Positions 23,788-35,215 of a stretch of DNA of 64,000 bases are shown here, one piece after another. The notes under the pieces were generated by a model. That model was not told the origin of the DNA. It made no database searches and was given only the letters and a program-made list of their open reading frames with translations. Position 1 is the first letter of the stretch. Each line of letters starts with the position of its first letter. This DNA comes from Meconema thalassinum (Eukaryota; Arthropoda; Insecta; Orthoptera; Tettigoniidae), in the NCBI GenBank assembly GCA_946902985.2, contig OX336397.1, positions 189,290,813-189,354,812 on the forward strand. The letters run 5' to 3'. A program made the position numbers and the translations under genes.

Positions 23788-25320
23788 CCCAGCCAGCCAG
23801 GCTCCAAGCAGGTCTCTCGAGCAGATATTCTGTTTTCCATTCTGGCTGCCATTCAGACAGTTCTGTTGTTGTCAACTATAAAAGCCTTGCTTTTATTCGT
23901 CTGATACAATTATTATCAATTTGTCATGTTACCCACGACCCGTTTCCTAACATGTATTTTAAAGATCACCATGAGAGATTTTTGAAAAAATATTCCCCTT
24001 CATTCGTTCGTTGTAACAAAATATCAGAAAGCGCTACCTCGCTTTGTCGCCCCCTCCAAATAACCATTTCCTGTATCCACCATGGTCATTCATAGCCTCG
24101 TTGGAACACATGTCCAGTGGTACCGTCACTCCCTGTCTACAAACATTCTTTATTTTTAAAAATAATAATAATTTAAAAACAGGTAAAAAAATCAAAATGC
24201 ATAGTTTTTAGTCCTAGAAACTTGACATTTATTTTCATGGTAGAGGGGGTAGGGACCTTTCATTCATGTCAAACAAACTCTTTTGTAAAATTCCTAGTTT
24301 CCAAAATATTAAAAAAATCAAAATTTAAGTATTTTTAAAAATCCCAAAAAATAAAAAGTTTTATTATAAAAAATAAAGGTTATAGAGACCATTCGTTTGA
24401 ACTATTGGACAACGTTCTATCAAGTTTGTTTTTCAAACTATCACCTACTTTCAAAAACAAATATTTTCAAAAAAAATAAAAAATATATTACGTGATCCAG
24501 AGCAAAGCGCCCGTCAGATCGAGTCCAACGACACGTCATTTGTTTAAAATCCGATCAGGCGTTCGTGAATTATCGCCAATGTTCGCGAGAAAGTAGGCTA
24601 TCATTTTTTTCCTCCTACACACTTGAAACTTGCTGTCCACCTAGAGGGCATAGCCGCCTTTCATTAACGTGAAACAAACTTTTTTCCAAAATTCACCGTT
24701 TCCAAAATAGCGTCAATCCAAAAACAAAATCAAATAAAATAAATAAAACACCAACACACATGCTTAGCAAAGATGACGTCACCCCAACGCCAACAACACC
24801 TCGTTCGTTAAATTCCGATCATGCGTTCGATATATATCGGCAAAGTTTATATGAAAGTAGGAGTCACAGAACTCCTATTACCCAACTACTAACAGTTTTT
24901 ATCCTAGAGACTTGAAATTTATTTTGGGGGTAGAGGGGGTAGGGACCATTGATTTACGTCAAACAAACTTTTTTTGTGAAATTGTTAGTTTCCAAAATAT
25001 AGGAATTTCAAAATTGGACTGTTTTCAAAAAAACATCAAAAATAAAAAAGTTTTATTATAAAAAATAAAAGGCATTAAGACCATTCGTTTCAACCATGGC
25101 CCAACGTTCTATCATGTTTTGTTTTTTAACTATCGCCTATTTTCAAAAACGAAAATGTTCAAAAATCTTTTGAAAAATATAAAGAGTGGTCCATAGGAAA
25201 GAGGACGTCAGCCCGAGTTCAATGACACCTCATTTGTCAACATCCAGATATTAATTATTTAACATGTACAGTCGGGTACAAATAAAATGGGAGGCACAGA
25301 AACCGACTTATCCCCCTACT
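23788..25320 (-). repeat. right terminal inverted repeat of P1
   Basis: Inverse copy of 9081-10663. Shared landmarks include GCTCGAGAG/CTCTCGAGC, the CATGAGAGATTTTT block and the terminal TAATTATTTAACATGTACAG. The two copies differ by scattered substitutions and small indels, consistent with age. Confidence 0.95.
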
Positions 25321-25326
25321 AATGTC
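25321..25326. repeat. 6 bp target-site duplication AATGTC, right copy of P1
   Basis: Identical to 9075-9080. Confidence 0.97.
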
Positions 25327-26022
25327 AACTTTATATTGAACCTTGTATTGATGTATGGTACTCTTTCGGAGTTGGCAGAACTTAGTGTTGACGTGCAAGC
25401 TCGTGACATTGCAATTTATACCGCACATAAGAAGATAAGCCAGCAAATAAAAGTGTTTTCTGAAAGAAAGACAAAACATGGCCCATACTACACTGATGCC
25501 TTGGAAGCAGAAGCACTGTTAATGTTTAAAGGCGTGGATCTCGAAAATAGAGCGAGAAATAAAAGGAATCATATTGATGCTGGTAAGTTCTATGAGTGCC
25601 TGGACAGGTGTATGAAGAACCTCCTTTTAACATGAGAAGGCATTGAAATCCCAGAATTGACTACAGTTTTGGACACTGCCACTTGGCTGAAAATCCTGAT
25701 GGATCTTTTGGAGAAGCACAAATAAGAAACTTGTGTAAGTTAAACGTTTTAAGCTCCATGAAAGATAAATCTTAAGAGGTTTCCGTGAATATCTTGCAGG
25801 GGAGAATTGCCCATTGTCTCTCCTGCCCTTATTAACACTATGAGTGGCATCCCCATTTCGACAAGTGAATGTGAAGGAGACTTCTCACAAATGGAGTTGA
25901 TCATGACTCCAACAAGAGCATCATTGCATCTGAACGCAGTAGCAAATCTTATGTTCATCAAGTTCCTGGAAGTAAGACATCTGGCGACCGTCACGAAAAG
26001 CAAGCAGAGGAAGCGTGAATAA
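25321..26022 (+). pseudogene. hAT-type (KIAA1586-like) transposase remnant, right part
   Basis: The frame continues from 9080 after removal of P1 and one duplication: NFILNLVLMYGTLSELAEL, then a helical region to 25635 and a stop. After frameshifts (25636-25800) comes the C-terminal hAT dimerisation region PISTSECEGDFSQMELIMTP and LMFIKFLEVRHL, ending at 26022. This region is typical of KIAA1586-like proteins with TSxCERGFSQMN motifs. No upstream BED finger or catalytic core is present in the window, so the copy was already partial. Confidence 0.88.
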
Positions 26023-26504
26023 GGCAGTGATCCTCTTTTACCAGGGTGGAATTTACTGCAAGCAGAACAGCAAAATGAGACACTACCACTGTGCTTGTAT
26101 TTATTTCACTTCATTTTAAAATGTAAAATGATTAGAAATACTGAGTGCAGTTACCACCTCGACCACAAATAGATTAACCCAATGTCACCTTTCATTTAAC
26201 ATGTCAGTCTGAAAAGTAAAAACCGGACTCTGCAAATTGCCGAAAATTGCAAGATCGTGATGTTTTGCCGACTGCAGTGAAGAGTTTTTGTTTTTAAAAG
26301 CGCTGTAATACATATATGTAGATATACACATATGTATGTATATATATATATATATATATTAATTATTGTCTTGTATGCATCATACGTTAAATAAATAATA
26401 ACAAGGAGGCAGATATGTAATGTTTGGTTCCAAGTGGGTTTCTTGTAACACGAAGTATTGGCTAATGAAAAAGTAAAAAATACAATGCAGGAACTGTCGG
26501 TCGC
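26023..26504. other. AT-rich spacer with (TA)n microsatellite
   Basis: A (TA)n tract of about 24 bp lies near 26338-26360. No other structure was recognised. Confidence 0.6.
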
Positions 26505-27075
26505 TACCAAAATGCGTCAGGGAAGTCAATCGTATTTTACAGTATGCCGCATGATATCGGTCACAGGGCTCGCTACACAATTCACAGATGCATGTAGCTG
26601 CATTTGGAGTGTGAAAGTCTTTTCTTCCGCATATCCTGAAGTGAAATCCATGGACTGCGAAACGCTTCACAGTGTGTCGTAAATCGTAGTCTGCTCTCTT
26701 CCAGTCAGATGATAACATCGCTTCAGTCCCATAGAAATCCAACCATATTTCTTTATTTTTTTAATGAAATTCCGCAAGAAGTTCCTGATAGGCAGCGCTA
26801 GATGGAAGCTGCATTTGTAGTCTGATTTGCTCAATACAGAATGGCTCTGCAGACAGCTCATACATTAGCCGGGACGGAGTAAATTTCGATACACACAATG
26901 CTTTCTTTAGGAAGATAGACTTTACTTGCTCTATTTCCTTTAAGTTGGTTTTGGTCAGATGAGGCCAGATCAGTTCCAGACCGGTGGTTAAAATAGGTGT
27001 CAGTGTGGAAATAAAGAGTTTCATAGCAGTAACTAAAGATAGTTTACGTAAATGCTGTATGTTGTTCATAGCCAT
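26505..27075 (-). pseudogene. LINE C-terminal region (RT-associated, Cys/His motif)
   Basis: Two overlapping frames (27075-26761 and 26742-26380) read IQHLRKLSLVTAMKLFISTL, then TTGLELIWPHLTKTNL and SIFLKKALCVSKFTPSRL, then a terminal CICELCSEPCDRYHAAYC. This is the post-RT C-terminus of an arthropod non-LTR family with a CCHC-type ending. The catalytic part of the RT is absent. One frameshift lies near 26750. Confidence 0.75.
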
Positions 27076-27520
27076 TTAGGATTTATAGAAACTCATTTTA
27101 TCCAGTCCACTGCCAATTTCCTAATACTCTTGCAGTAACTCGAGTTTAGGTTTGTAATATAATTCAGCATCTGACAATCCCGCCTGACCCAAAGTACTTT
27201 GCTCAGGTATGTGAGTAGCCTAGGTAGGAGTAGAGAAACTACAAACTAGCACCAGTAGGCTAATTCCTCATCCTGCATTAATATTTTACACCATGAAGTA
27301 TATCATATAAAGTCGAGTGCCAGCGTCGAATACGTTTTACCGTTAACCTCTTCTTCTCACTGAGGATATGGATTAACAGTAGTCTAACATGAATTCGAAG
27401 TTGTGAGATTACCTCCTTTGATGTTATAGTGACGGTATATGAAAATGATTTGGCGTACCGCTATAAGTACGAACTCTTAAGCGCGCTTTGTATGTTCTAG
27501 TTTGCTGAATGCTGAACATT

Positions 27521-27571
27521 ATGGAGCAACAACCATTCATTAAGGCAGAGCCAGACGAACTCCCTCAGATA
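27521..27571 (+). CDS. putative first coding exon of a zinc-finger gene
   Basis: Short exon from an ATG, reading MEQQPFIKAEPDELPQI, followed directly by the donor GTAAGT. Insect C2H2 zinc-finger genes often begin with such a short acidic exon carrying an IKxEP motif. It ends in phase 0, matching the phase-0 start of the exon at 35995. A TATA-like CTATAAGTACG lies at about 27460-27470, 50-60 bp upstream. The link to the downstream exons is inferred. Confidence 0.6.
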
Positions 27572-28125
27572 GTAAGTATAACGGCGATTAAAGCCATTTT
27601 TCACTAATCGAAATTTGATGTTTTCCAGTCGGTCAACACGACATTACCCAATTGTGATGGGTTGTTTCCTAATGCTGAAAAATAATATAGGCTAGGCCTA
27701 CATGAGATTAACGAATAGGCTACTGTACACGATTGTGCTGTCCGACTGATAACATCAAATTTCGATTATTGTAAGTAGTATTTATTATGTAGCCTATATC
27801 GTGTAACATAGTGTAACAAACCAGGATGTTTAATATTTTATTTTTACACATAACTTACGGTAGTACAATTATTCTGTGTGCATGTTTTACGTTGGCTCAT
27901 ACTTGTATAATACTTTCTAGGAATCAATTGACCTGTTACCCTCTTATAATCTGCTGGATGAGTCTGGTGATAAGTACCTATGACGATAAAAGCTGGACAG
28001 TTAAATTGGAAAATGAAACACAGGTAACCATATGTTTTCTATTTCCACTCTTATAAATACTGTATTTCTTATTTTAGCAGCGAGCAAATGCTGATGTTAT
28101 TGTATTCATAATGCGGGATCACTCT
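27572..28125 (+). other. presumed intron, no further exon supported
   Basis: A segment at 27920-28022 is bounded by CTTTCTAG and CAG/GTAACC and could be an exon, but its phase-0 frame stops early and other frames are unremarkable. Otherwise featureless. Confidence 0.35.
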
Positions 28126-28470
28126 TTTTTCACCCTGAGCCTTATTGTGGGTGAAGTCTACACCACATGCTGTGCTAACCGTAGCTAATTTTTTGGAAAT
28201 GCTGGTCCACTGTACTGGCACCCTGGGTCCTATTGTAGATGGCCGATAACCTAGATGTCAGGCTCCTTAAAACAACAATAACAACAACAAAGTATTGTAG
28301 ATGAAGTCTACACCTCATGCTGTGCTAACAGTAGCTGATATGTTGGTAATGCATGTTTACTCTTCTGGTATCCTGGACCCTATTGTAGGTGAAGTCTACA
28401 CCACATGCTGTGCTAACAGTAGCTGATATATTGGTAATGCAGGTTTACTCTTCTAGTATAAGACATACAG
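28126..28470 (+). repeat. 88 bp minisatellite, left block
   Basis: Four units of the 88 bp family GTAGGTGAAGTCTACACCAC / ATGCTGTGCTAACAGTAGCT. They are more diverged than the main array, and the first two are separated by a short inserted piece (28240-28300) resembling the dispersed repeat at about 39720-39760. Separated from the main array by the Helitron-like insertion. Confidence 0.9.
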
Positions 28471-28473
28471 TAG

Positions 28474-30675
28474 TCTATATATATAAAAATGAATGCTGTT
28501 CGTTAGTCTCGCTAAAACTCGGCTAGACCGATTTGGCTAATTTTGGTCTTGAATTATTTGTGGAAGTCGAGAGAAGGTTTAAAAGGTGAATAAATATAAA
28601 AGTTATAGCGCACGAGTAGATTCAACAAATGAGTGACGGCACGCGAATCGCTTAAACAAAGTCCCGTATGCGATCATATACCATTCATCCGATTCCGATC
28701 AAATGTTGGTGAGTTGTTGTGCATACGCCAGGAAAAGTTATAGGCATAGTAGATCCAATTTACAATAGATGGCGCGCGAGTAACTTCAACAAAATGGCGT
28801 GCGTTTGTTTCAACAAGTCCCACATGCGTTCATATACCATTCACCCCAATGCGACGAAACTTGGGTGAGATGTTGTGTACACTCAGGGAAGGTTTCTGGC
28901 TTAGTAAATGCACTTATCAATAGGTAGCGCATGAGTAGATTCAACAAATGACCGATAACACGCAAAGCTTTTCAACCAAGTCCCCTATGAGTTCATATAC
29001 CATTCGTCCGATAGCGATGAAACTTGGGTAAGAGGACGTGTACACTCCATGCAAGGTTTCTGGCTTAGTAAATCCATGTTACAACAGGTAGCGCACGAAT
29101 GGATTCAACAAATGAGCGACGACACACAAAGCTTTTCAACCAAGTCCCCTATGCGTTCATATACCATTCGTCTGATAGCGATGAAACTTGTGTATGATGA
29201 TGTGTACACCTAATGCAAGGTTTCTGGCTTAGTAAATCCATATAACAATAGGTAGCGCGCGAATGGATTCAACAAATGAGTGATGACGCGCGAAGCGTTT
29301 CAACAAAGTCCCGTATGCGTTCGTATACTATTCGTCCGAGAGCGATGAAACTTGGATGAGATGTTGTGTACACTTCAGGGAAGATTTCTAGCTTAGTAAA
29401 TCCATTTTACAATAAGTATCGTACAAGTAGATTAAACAAATGAGCGACGACGCGCGAAGTGTTTCGACAAAGACCCATATGCGTTCATATACAATCGTCC
29501 GATAGCGATGAAACTTTGGTGAGTTGTTGTGTACACTCCAGGGAAGGTTTCAGGTTTAGTAAATCCATTTTACAAGAGGCAGCGTACGAGTAGATTCAAC
29601 AAATGGGCAAAGACGCGCGAAGCATTTCAACAAAGTCCTGTATGCGTTCATATACCATTTGTCCGATAGCAATGAAACTTGGGTGTGATTTTGTGTACAC
29701 TTCCGGGAAGGTTTCTGGCTTAGTAAATCCACTTATCTATAGGTAGCGCACGAGTAGATTCAACAAATGAGCGACGGCACGTGAATCGTTTCATCAAAGT
29801 CCCGTATGTGTTCATATGCCATTCATCCGATTGCGATGAAACTTTAGTGAATTGTGGTATACACATGAGGAAAGGTTTCTGACGTAGTAAATCCATTTTA
29901 CAATAGGTAGCGCACGAGTAGATTCAACAAATGTGTAACGGTAAGCGTATCGTTTAATCGAAATTCCGTATACGTTCATATACCATTCATGCGATTGCAA
30001 TGACATTTGGTGTAAGGTTGTTTCCACTCCCGCGAAGGTTTCTGATTTAGTAAATCCATTTTACAATTGGTAGCGCACGAGTAGATTTAACTAATAAGCG
30101 ACAGCACGTGAATCGTTTCAACCAAGTCCCCTATGCGTTCATATACCATTCATCCGAGTGTGATATAACTTTTGAGAGCTGAGTACAGTCCTGCGAAGGT
30201 TTATGAATTAGTAAATCCGTTTTTCAAATGGTGGCGCACAAGAAGATTTAACAAATGAGTGACGACGCGAATCGTTTAAACAAAATCCCCTATGCGTTCA
30301 TATGCCATTCATTCGATTGCGATGAAACTTTGATTAGTTATTGTGTACACGCCAGGAAAGGTTTTCGACTTAGTAAATCCATTTTACAATAGGTAGCGTA
30401 CGAGTATATTTAACAAATGGGTGACGGCGCTCGAATCGTTTCAACAGTCCCGTATGCGTTCATATACCATTCATTTCATTGCGATGAAACTTTGATGAGT
30501 TGTTGAGCACGTTCCCTTGAATGTCTCTGAGATAGTCAATCAATTTTATAATAGTTTGTAGGTAGTTAACGGAAAAAGAAGGAAATATTGGGAATCTAAA
30601 AGCACTTCAACTAACAAATTCACAACGCCAAAACTTTCTTAGATTGGCATTGCAGCGCATGCCGAGGACAGCTAG
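28474..30675 (+). mobile_element. Helitron-like non-autonomous element
   Basis: It starts TCTATATATATAAAAATGAA and ends GCCGAGGACAGCTAG, with the palindromic GCGCATGC shortly before the end: 5' TC, 3' CTAG and a small subterminal palindrome, as in Helitrons. No terminal inverted repeat or target duplication. Inside are about 12 tandem units of about 163 bp with landmark GCGTTCATATACCATTC (for example near 28672, 28829, 28991, 29153, 29320, 29481 and 30456). There is no Rep or helicase gene, so it is non-autonomous. An empty-site-like match, CAGTAG/TCTAACATG, exists at 27377-27391. Confidence 0.75.
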
Positions 30676-30769
30676 TCTAACATGAATTCGAAGTTGTGAG
30701 ATTACCTCCTTTGATGTTATAGTGATGGCATATGAAAATGATTTGGCGTACCGCTATAAGTACGAACTT
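30676..30769 (+). repeat. near-identical copy of the sequence upstream of the zinc-finger first exon
   Basis: From TCTAACATGAATTCGAAG to AAGTACGAACT this repeats 27383-27476 with only two differences by eye. It begins exactly at the Helitron 3' end. Confidence 0.9.
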
Positions 30770-30779
30770 TATTGTAGTA

Positions 30780-33700
30780 GATCAATTGTAGGTGAAGTCT
30801 ACACCACATGCTGTGCTAACAGTAGCTGATATATTGATAATGCAGGTTTACTCTTCTAGTATCCTGGACCCTATTGTAGGTGAAGTCTACACCACATCCT
30901 GTGCTAACAGTAGCTGATATATTGATAATGCAGGTTTACTCTTCTAGTATCCTGGACCCTATTGTAGGTGAAGTCTACACCACATGCTGTGCTAACAGTA
31001 GCTGATATATTGATAATGCAGGTTTATTCTTCTGGTATCCTGTGTCCTATTGTAGGTGAAGTCTACACCAGATGCTGTTCTAACAGTAGCTGATATATTG
31101 ATAATGCAGGTTTACTCTTCTGGTATCCTGGGTCCTATTGTAGGTGAAGTCTACACCACATGCTGTGCTAACAGTAGCTGATATATAGATAATGCAGGTT
31201 TACTCTTCTAGTATCCTGGACCTTATTGTAGGTGAAGTCTACACCACATGCTGTGCTAACAGTAGCTGATATATTGATAATGCAGGTTTATTCTTCTAGT
31301 ATCCTGGACCCTATTGTAGGTGAAGTCTACACCACATGCTGTGCTAACAGTAGCTGATATATTGATAAGGCAGGTTTACTCTTCTGGTATCCTGGGTCCT
31401 ATTGTAGGTGAAGTCTACACCTCATGCTGTGCTAACAGTAGCTGATATATTGATAATGCAGGTTTACTCTTCTAGTATCCTGGACCCTATTGTAGGTGAA
31501 GTCTACACCACATGCTGTGCTAACAGTAGCTGATATATTGATAATGCAGGTTTATTCTTCTGGTATCCTGTGTCATATTGTAGGTGAAGTCTACACCACA
31601 TGCTGTTCTAACAGTAGCTGATATATTGATAATGCAGGTTTACTCTTCTGGTATCACGGGTCCTATTGTAGGTGAAGTCTACACCACATGCTGTGCTAAC
31701 AGTAGCTGATATATTGATAATGCAGGTTTACTCTTCTAGTATCCTGGACCCTATTGTAGGTGAAGTCTGCACCACATGCTGTGCTAACAGTAGCTGATAT
31801 ATTGATAATGCAGGTTTACTCTTCTGGTATCCTGGGTCCTATTGTTGCTGAAGTCTACACCACATGCTGTGCTAACAGTAGCTGATATATTGATAATGCA
31901 GGTTTACTCTTCTAGTATCCTGGACCCTATTGTAGGTGAAGTCTACACCACATGCTGTGCTAACAGTAGCTGATATATTGATAATGCAGGTTTACTCTTC
32001 TGGTATCCTGGGTCCTATTGTAGGTGAAGTCTATACCACATGCTGTGCTAACAGTAGCTGATATATTGATAATGCAGGTTTACTCTTCTAGTATCCTGGG
32101 CCCTATTGTAGGTGAAGTCTACACCACATGCTGTGCTAACAGTAGCTAATATATTGGTAATGTAGGTTTACTCTTCTGGTATCCTGGACCCTATTGTAGG
32201 TGAAGTCTACACCACATGCTGTGCTAACAGTAGCTGATATATTGGTAATGTAGGTTTACTCTTCTGGTATCCTGGACCCTGTTGTAGGTGAAGTCTACAC
32301 CACATGCTGTGCTAACAGTAGCTGATATATTGATAATGCAGGTTTACTCTTCTAGTATCCTGGACCTTATTGTAGGTGAAGTCTACACCACATGCTGTGC
32401 TAACAGTAGCTGATATATTGATAATGCAGGTTTATTCTTCTAATATCCTGGACCCTATTGTAGGTGAAGTCTACACCACATGCTGTGCTAACAGTAGCTG
32501 ATATATTGATAAGGCAGGTTTACTCTTCTGGTGTCCTGGGTCTTATTGTAGGTGAAGTCTACACCTCATGCTGTGCTAACAGTAGCTGATATATTGATAA
32601 TGCAGGTTTACTCTTCTAGTATCCTGGACCCTATTGTAGGTGAAGTCTACACCACATGCTGTGCTAACAGTAGCTGATATATTGATAATGCAGGTTTATT
32701 CTTCTGGTATCCTGTGTCATATTGTAGGTGAAGTCTACACCACATGCTGTTCTAACAGTAGCTGATATATTGATAATGCAGGTTTACTCTTCTGGTATCA
32801 CGGGTCCTATTGTAGGTGAAGTCTACACCACATGCTGTGCTAACAGTAGCTGATATATTGATAATGCAGGTTTACTCTTCTAGTATCCTGGACCCTATTG
32901 TAGGTGAAGTCTGCACCACATGCTGTGCTAACAGTAGCTGATATATTGATAATGCAGGTTTACTCTTCTGGTATCCTGGGTCCTATTGTTGCTGAAGTCT
33001 ACACCACATGCTGTCCTAACAGTAGCTGATATATTGATAATGCAGGTTTACTCTTCTAGTATCCTGGACCCTATTGTAGGTGAAGTCTACACCACATGCT
33101 GTGCTAACAGTAGCTGATATATTGATAATGCAGGTTTACTCTTCTGGTATCCTGGGTCCTATTGTAGGTGAAGTCTATACCACATGCTGTGCTAACAGTA
33201 GCTGATATATTGATAATGCAGGTTTACTCTTCTAGTATCCTGGGCCCTATTGTAGGTGAAGTCTACACCACATGCTGTGCTAACAGTAGCTAATATATTC
33301 GTAATGTAGGTTTACTCTTCTGGTATCCTGGACCCTATTGTAGGTGAAGTCTACACCACATGCTGTGCTAACAGTAGCTGATATATTGGTAATGTAGGTT
33401 TACTCTTCTGGTATCCTGGACCCTGTTGTAGGTGAAGTCTACACCACATGCTGTGCTAACAGTGTCTGATACATTGGTAATGCAGGTTTACTCTTCTAGT
33501 ATCCTGGGTCCTATTGTAGGTGAAGTCTACACCACATGCTGTGCTAACAGTAGCTAATATATTGGTAATGTAGGTTTACTCTTCTGGTATCCTGGACCCT
33601 ATTGTAGGTGAAGTCTACACCACATGCTGTGCTAACAGTAGCTGATATATTGGTATTGCAAGTTTACTCTTCTGGTATCCTGGATCCTATTGTAGGTGAA

Positions 33701-34170
33701 GTCTACACCACATGCTGTGCTAACAGTAGCTGATATATTGGTATTCCAAGTTTACTCTTCTGGTATCCTGGATCCTATTGTAGGTGAATTCTACACCACA
33801 TGCTGTGCTAACAGTAGCTGATATATTGGTATTGCAAGTTTACTCTTCTGGTATCCTGGATCCTATTGTAGGTGAAGTCTACACCACATGCTGTGCTAAC
33901 AGTAGCTGATATATTGGTATTGCAAGTTTACTCTTCTGGTATCCTGGATCCTATTGTAGGTGAAGTCTACACCACATGCTGTGCTAACAGTAGCTGATAT
34001 ATTGGTATTCCAAGTTTACTCTTCTGGTATCCTGGGTCCTATTGTAGGTGATGTCTACACCACATGCTGTGCTAACAGTAGCTAATATATTGGTAATGCA
34101 GGTTCACTCTGGTGGCATCCTGGGCCCTATTGTTGAAGTAGTCTACACCACATGCTGTGCTAATAGTAGC
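30780..34170 (+). repeat. 88 bp minisatellite, main array of about 38 units
   Basis: Head-to-tail 88 bp units with the invariant GAAGTCTACACCACATGCTG. Variant positions define sub-types (TTCTAGTATCC or TTCTGGTATCC; GACC, GGTCC or GGCCC; TTGATAATGCAGG or TTGGTATTGCAAG). Rare variants recur at a distance of 1144 bp (13 units): GTATCACGGG at 31651 and 32795, and CCCTGTTGTAGG at 32277 and 33421. About 2.3 kb (31150-33430) is therefore a duplicated higher-order block. The right end decays near 34150. Confidence 0.95.
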
Positions 34171-34617
34171 TAAGTAGCTTTTCTCTGCTGTCCAAATTGT
34201 CGAGGTTGAAACACAGCCTTAATGACAACAAATGAGAGCAAAAATCCAATAGTCTAAACCTCAAGTAGTAAAAGAGATGTTAAACATAATTGATTCAAAA
34301 TCTATGGTGTATTTTCATAGGACCTAAACCCGAGAAAGTTAGAAGATCCTTTTTTAGAGAATAACTAGTAAACTGTCCGAACACTTAACGACGTAAGATT
34401 CATTTGTGAATGCTGTGGTAGGGTGTCGAGGAAATCCCTTGGTATGTAAATGATTTCCCGTTCCAAAACCTGCCTTACCTCGCAAGTCGCGTGTGCTCTG
34501 GAGCTCGTCGAGCTTCAATAGGGTATCTTCATTATGAGATCTGAAGTATCCGACCACTCACATGAGGCTTGGGATGACCTCCTTTGCTGCACAATATGGT
34601 ATTCACACTACGCTTCC
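34171..34617. other. intron stretch, nothing recognised
   Basis: Non-repetitive sequence between two minisatellites; no coding or RNA signal seen. Confidence 0.5.
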
Positions 34618-35215
34618 TTCGCTGCTAGCCGTCACTGTCAATACGATGTAGGCCCTCCCTTCACCTTGATGACAGTTTCTATTGCTAGCTGTCACTGTCA
34701 ATACGATGTAGGTCCTCCATTCACCTTGATGACAGTTTCTATTGCTAGCCGTCACTGTCAATACGATGTAGGCCCTCCCTTCACCTTGATGACAGTTTCT
34801 CCTGCTAGCCATCACTGTCAATACGATGTAGGTCCTCCCTTCACCTTGATGACAGTTTCTACTGCTAGCCGTCACTGTCAATGTGATGTAGACCATCCCT
34901 TCATATTGATGACAGTTTCTACTGCTAGCGGTCACTGTCAATACAATGTACGTCCTTCCTTCACCTTGATGACAGTTTCTACTGCTAGCCGTCACTGTCA
35001 ATACAATGTAGGTCCTTCCTTCACCTCGATGACAGTTTCTACTGCTAGCCGTCACTGTCAATACGATGTAGGCCCTCCCTTCACATTGATGACAGTTTCT
35101 ACTGCTAGCCGTCACTGTCTATACGATGTAGATCCTCTCTTGACCTTGATGACACTTTCTAATGCCAGCTGTGACTGTCAATATGTCTTTGATCGACCTC
35201 TTATAACACACTCCG
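34618..35215 (+). repeat. 60 bp minisatellite, about 10 copies, open on both strands
   Basis: Exact 60 bp periodicity with unit landmarks GCTAGCCGTCACTGTCAATA and CACCTTGATGACAGTTTCTA. Because 60 is divisible by three, a frame stays open on the plus strand (34534-35292, 252 codons, 20-residue repeats of the type CQYDVGPPFTLMTVS) and another on the minus strand (35115-34603, 170 codons). Variation includes changes at all codon positions, so I see no sign of protein selection. Confidence 0.92.

Larger units (their letters stand above)
9081..25320. mobile_element. Polinton/Maverick (adintovirus-like) element P1, 16240 bp
   Basis: Both ends are defined. The left starts AGTAGGGGGG and the right ends CCCCCTACT, the termini of TIRs of about 1.55 kb, flanked by an identical 6 bp duplication. 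Inside are protein-primed family B polymerase, retroviral-type integrase, packaging ATPase, adenain-like protease and double-jelly-roll capsid genes. This combination defines Polintons and the related adintoviruses. Capsid-side genes run on the plus strand. Polymerase, integrase, tail protein and ATPase run on the minus strand. Nearly all frames carry shifts or stops, so this is an inactive endogenous copy. The BIR and PLA2-like genes are accessory cargo. Confidence 0.97.

Noticed and set aside
27920..28022. Extra exon of the zinc-finger gene
   Set aside because: Splice-like borders exist, but the phase-0 frame stops after about 20 codons.
30780..34170. CRISPR-like or coding repeat
   Set aside because: 88 bp units without spacers and with stops in every frame.
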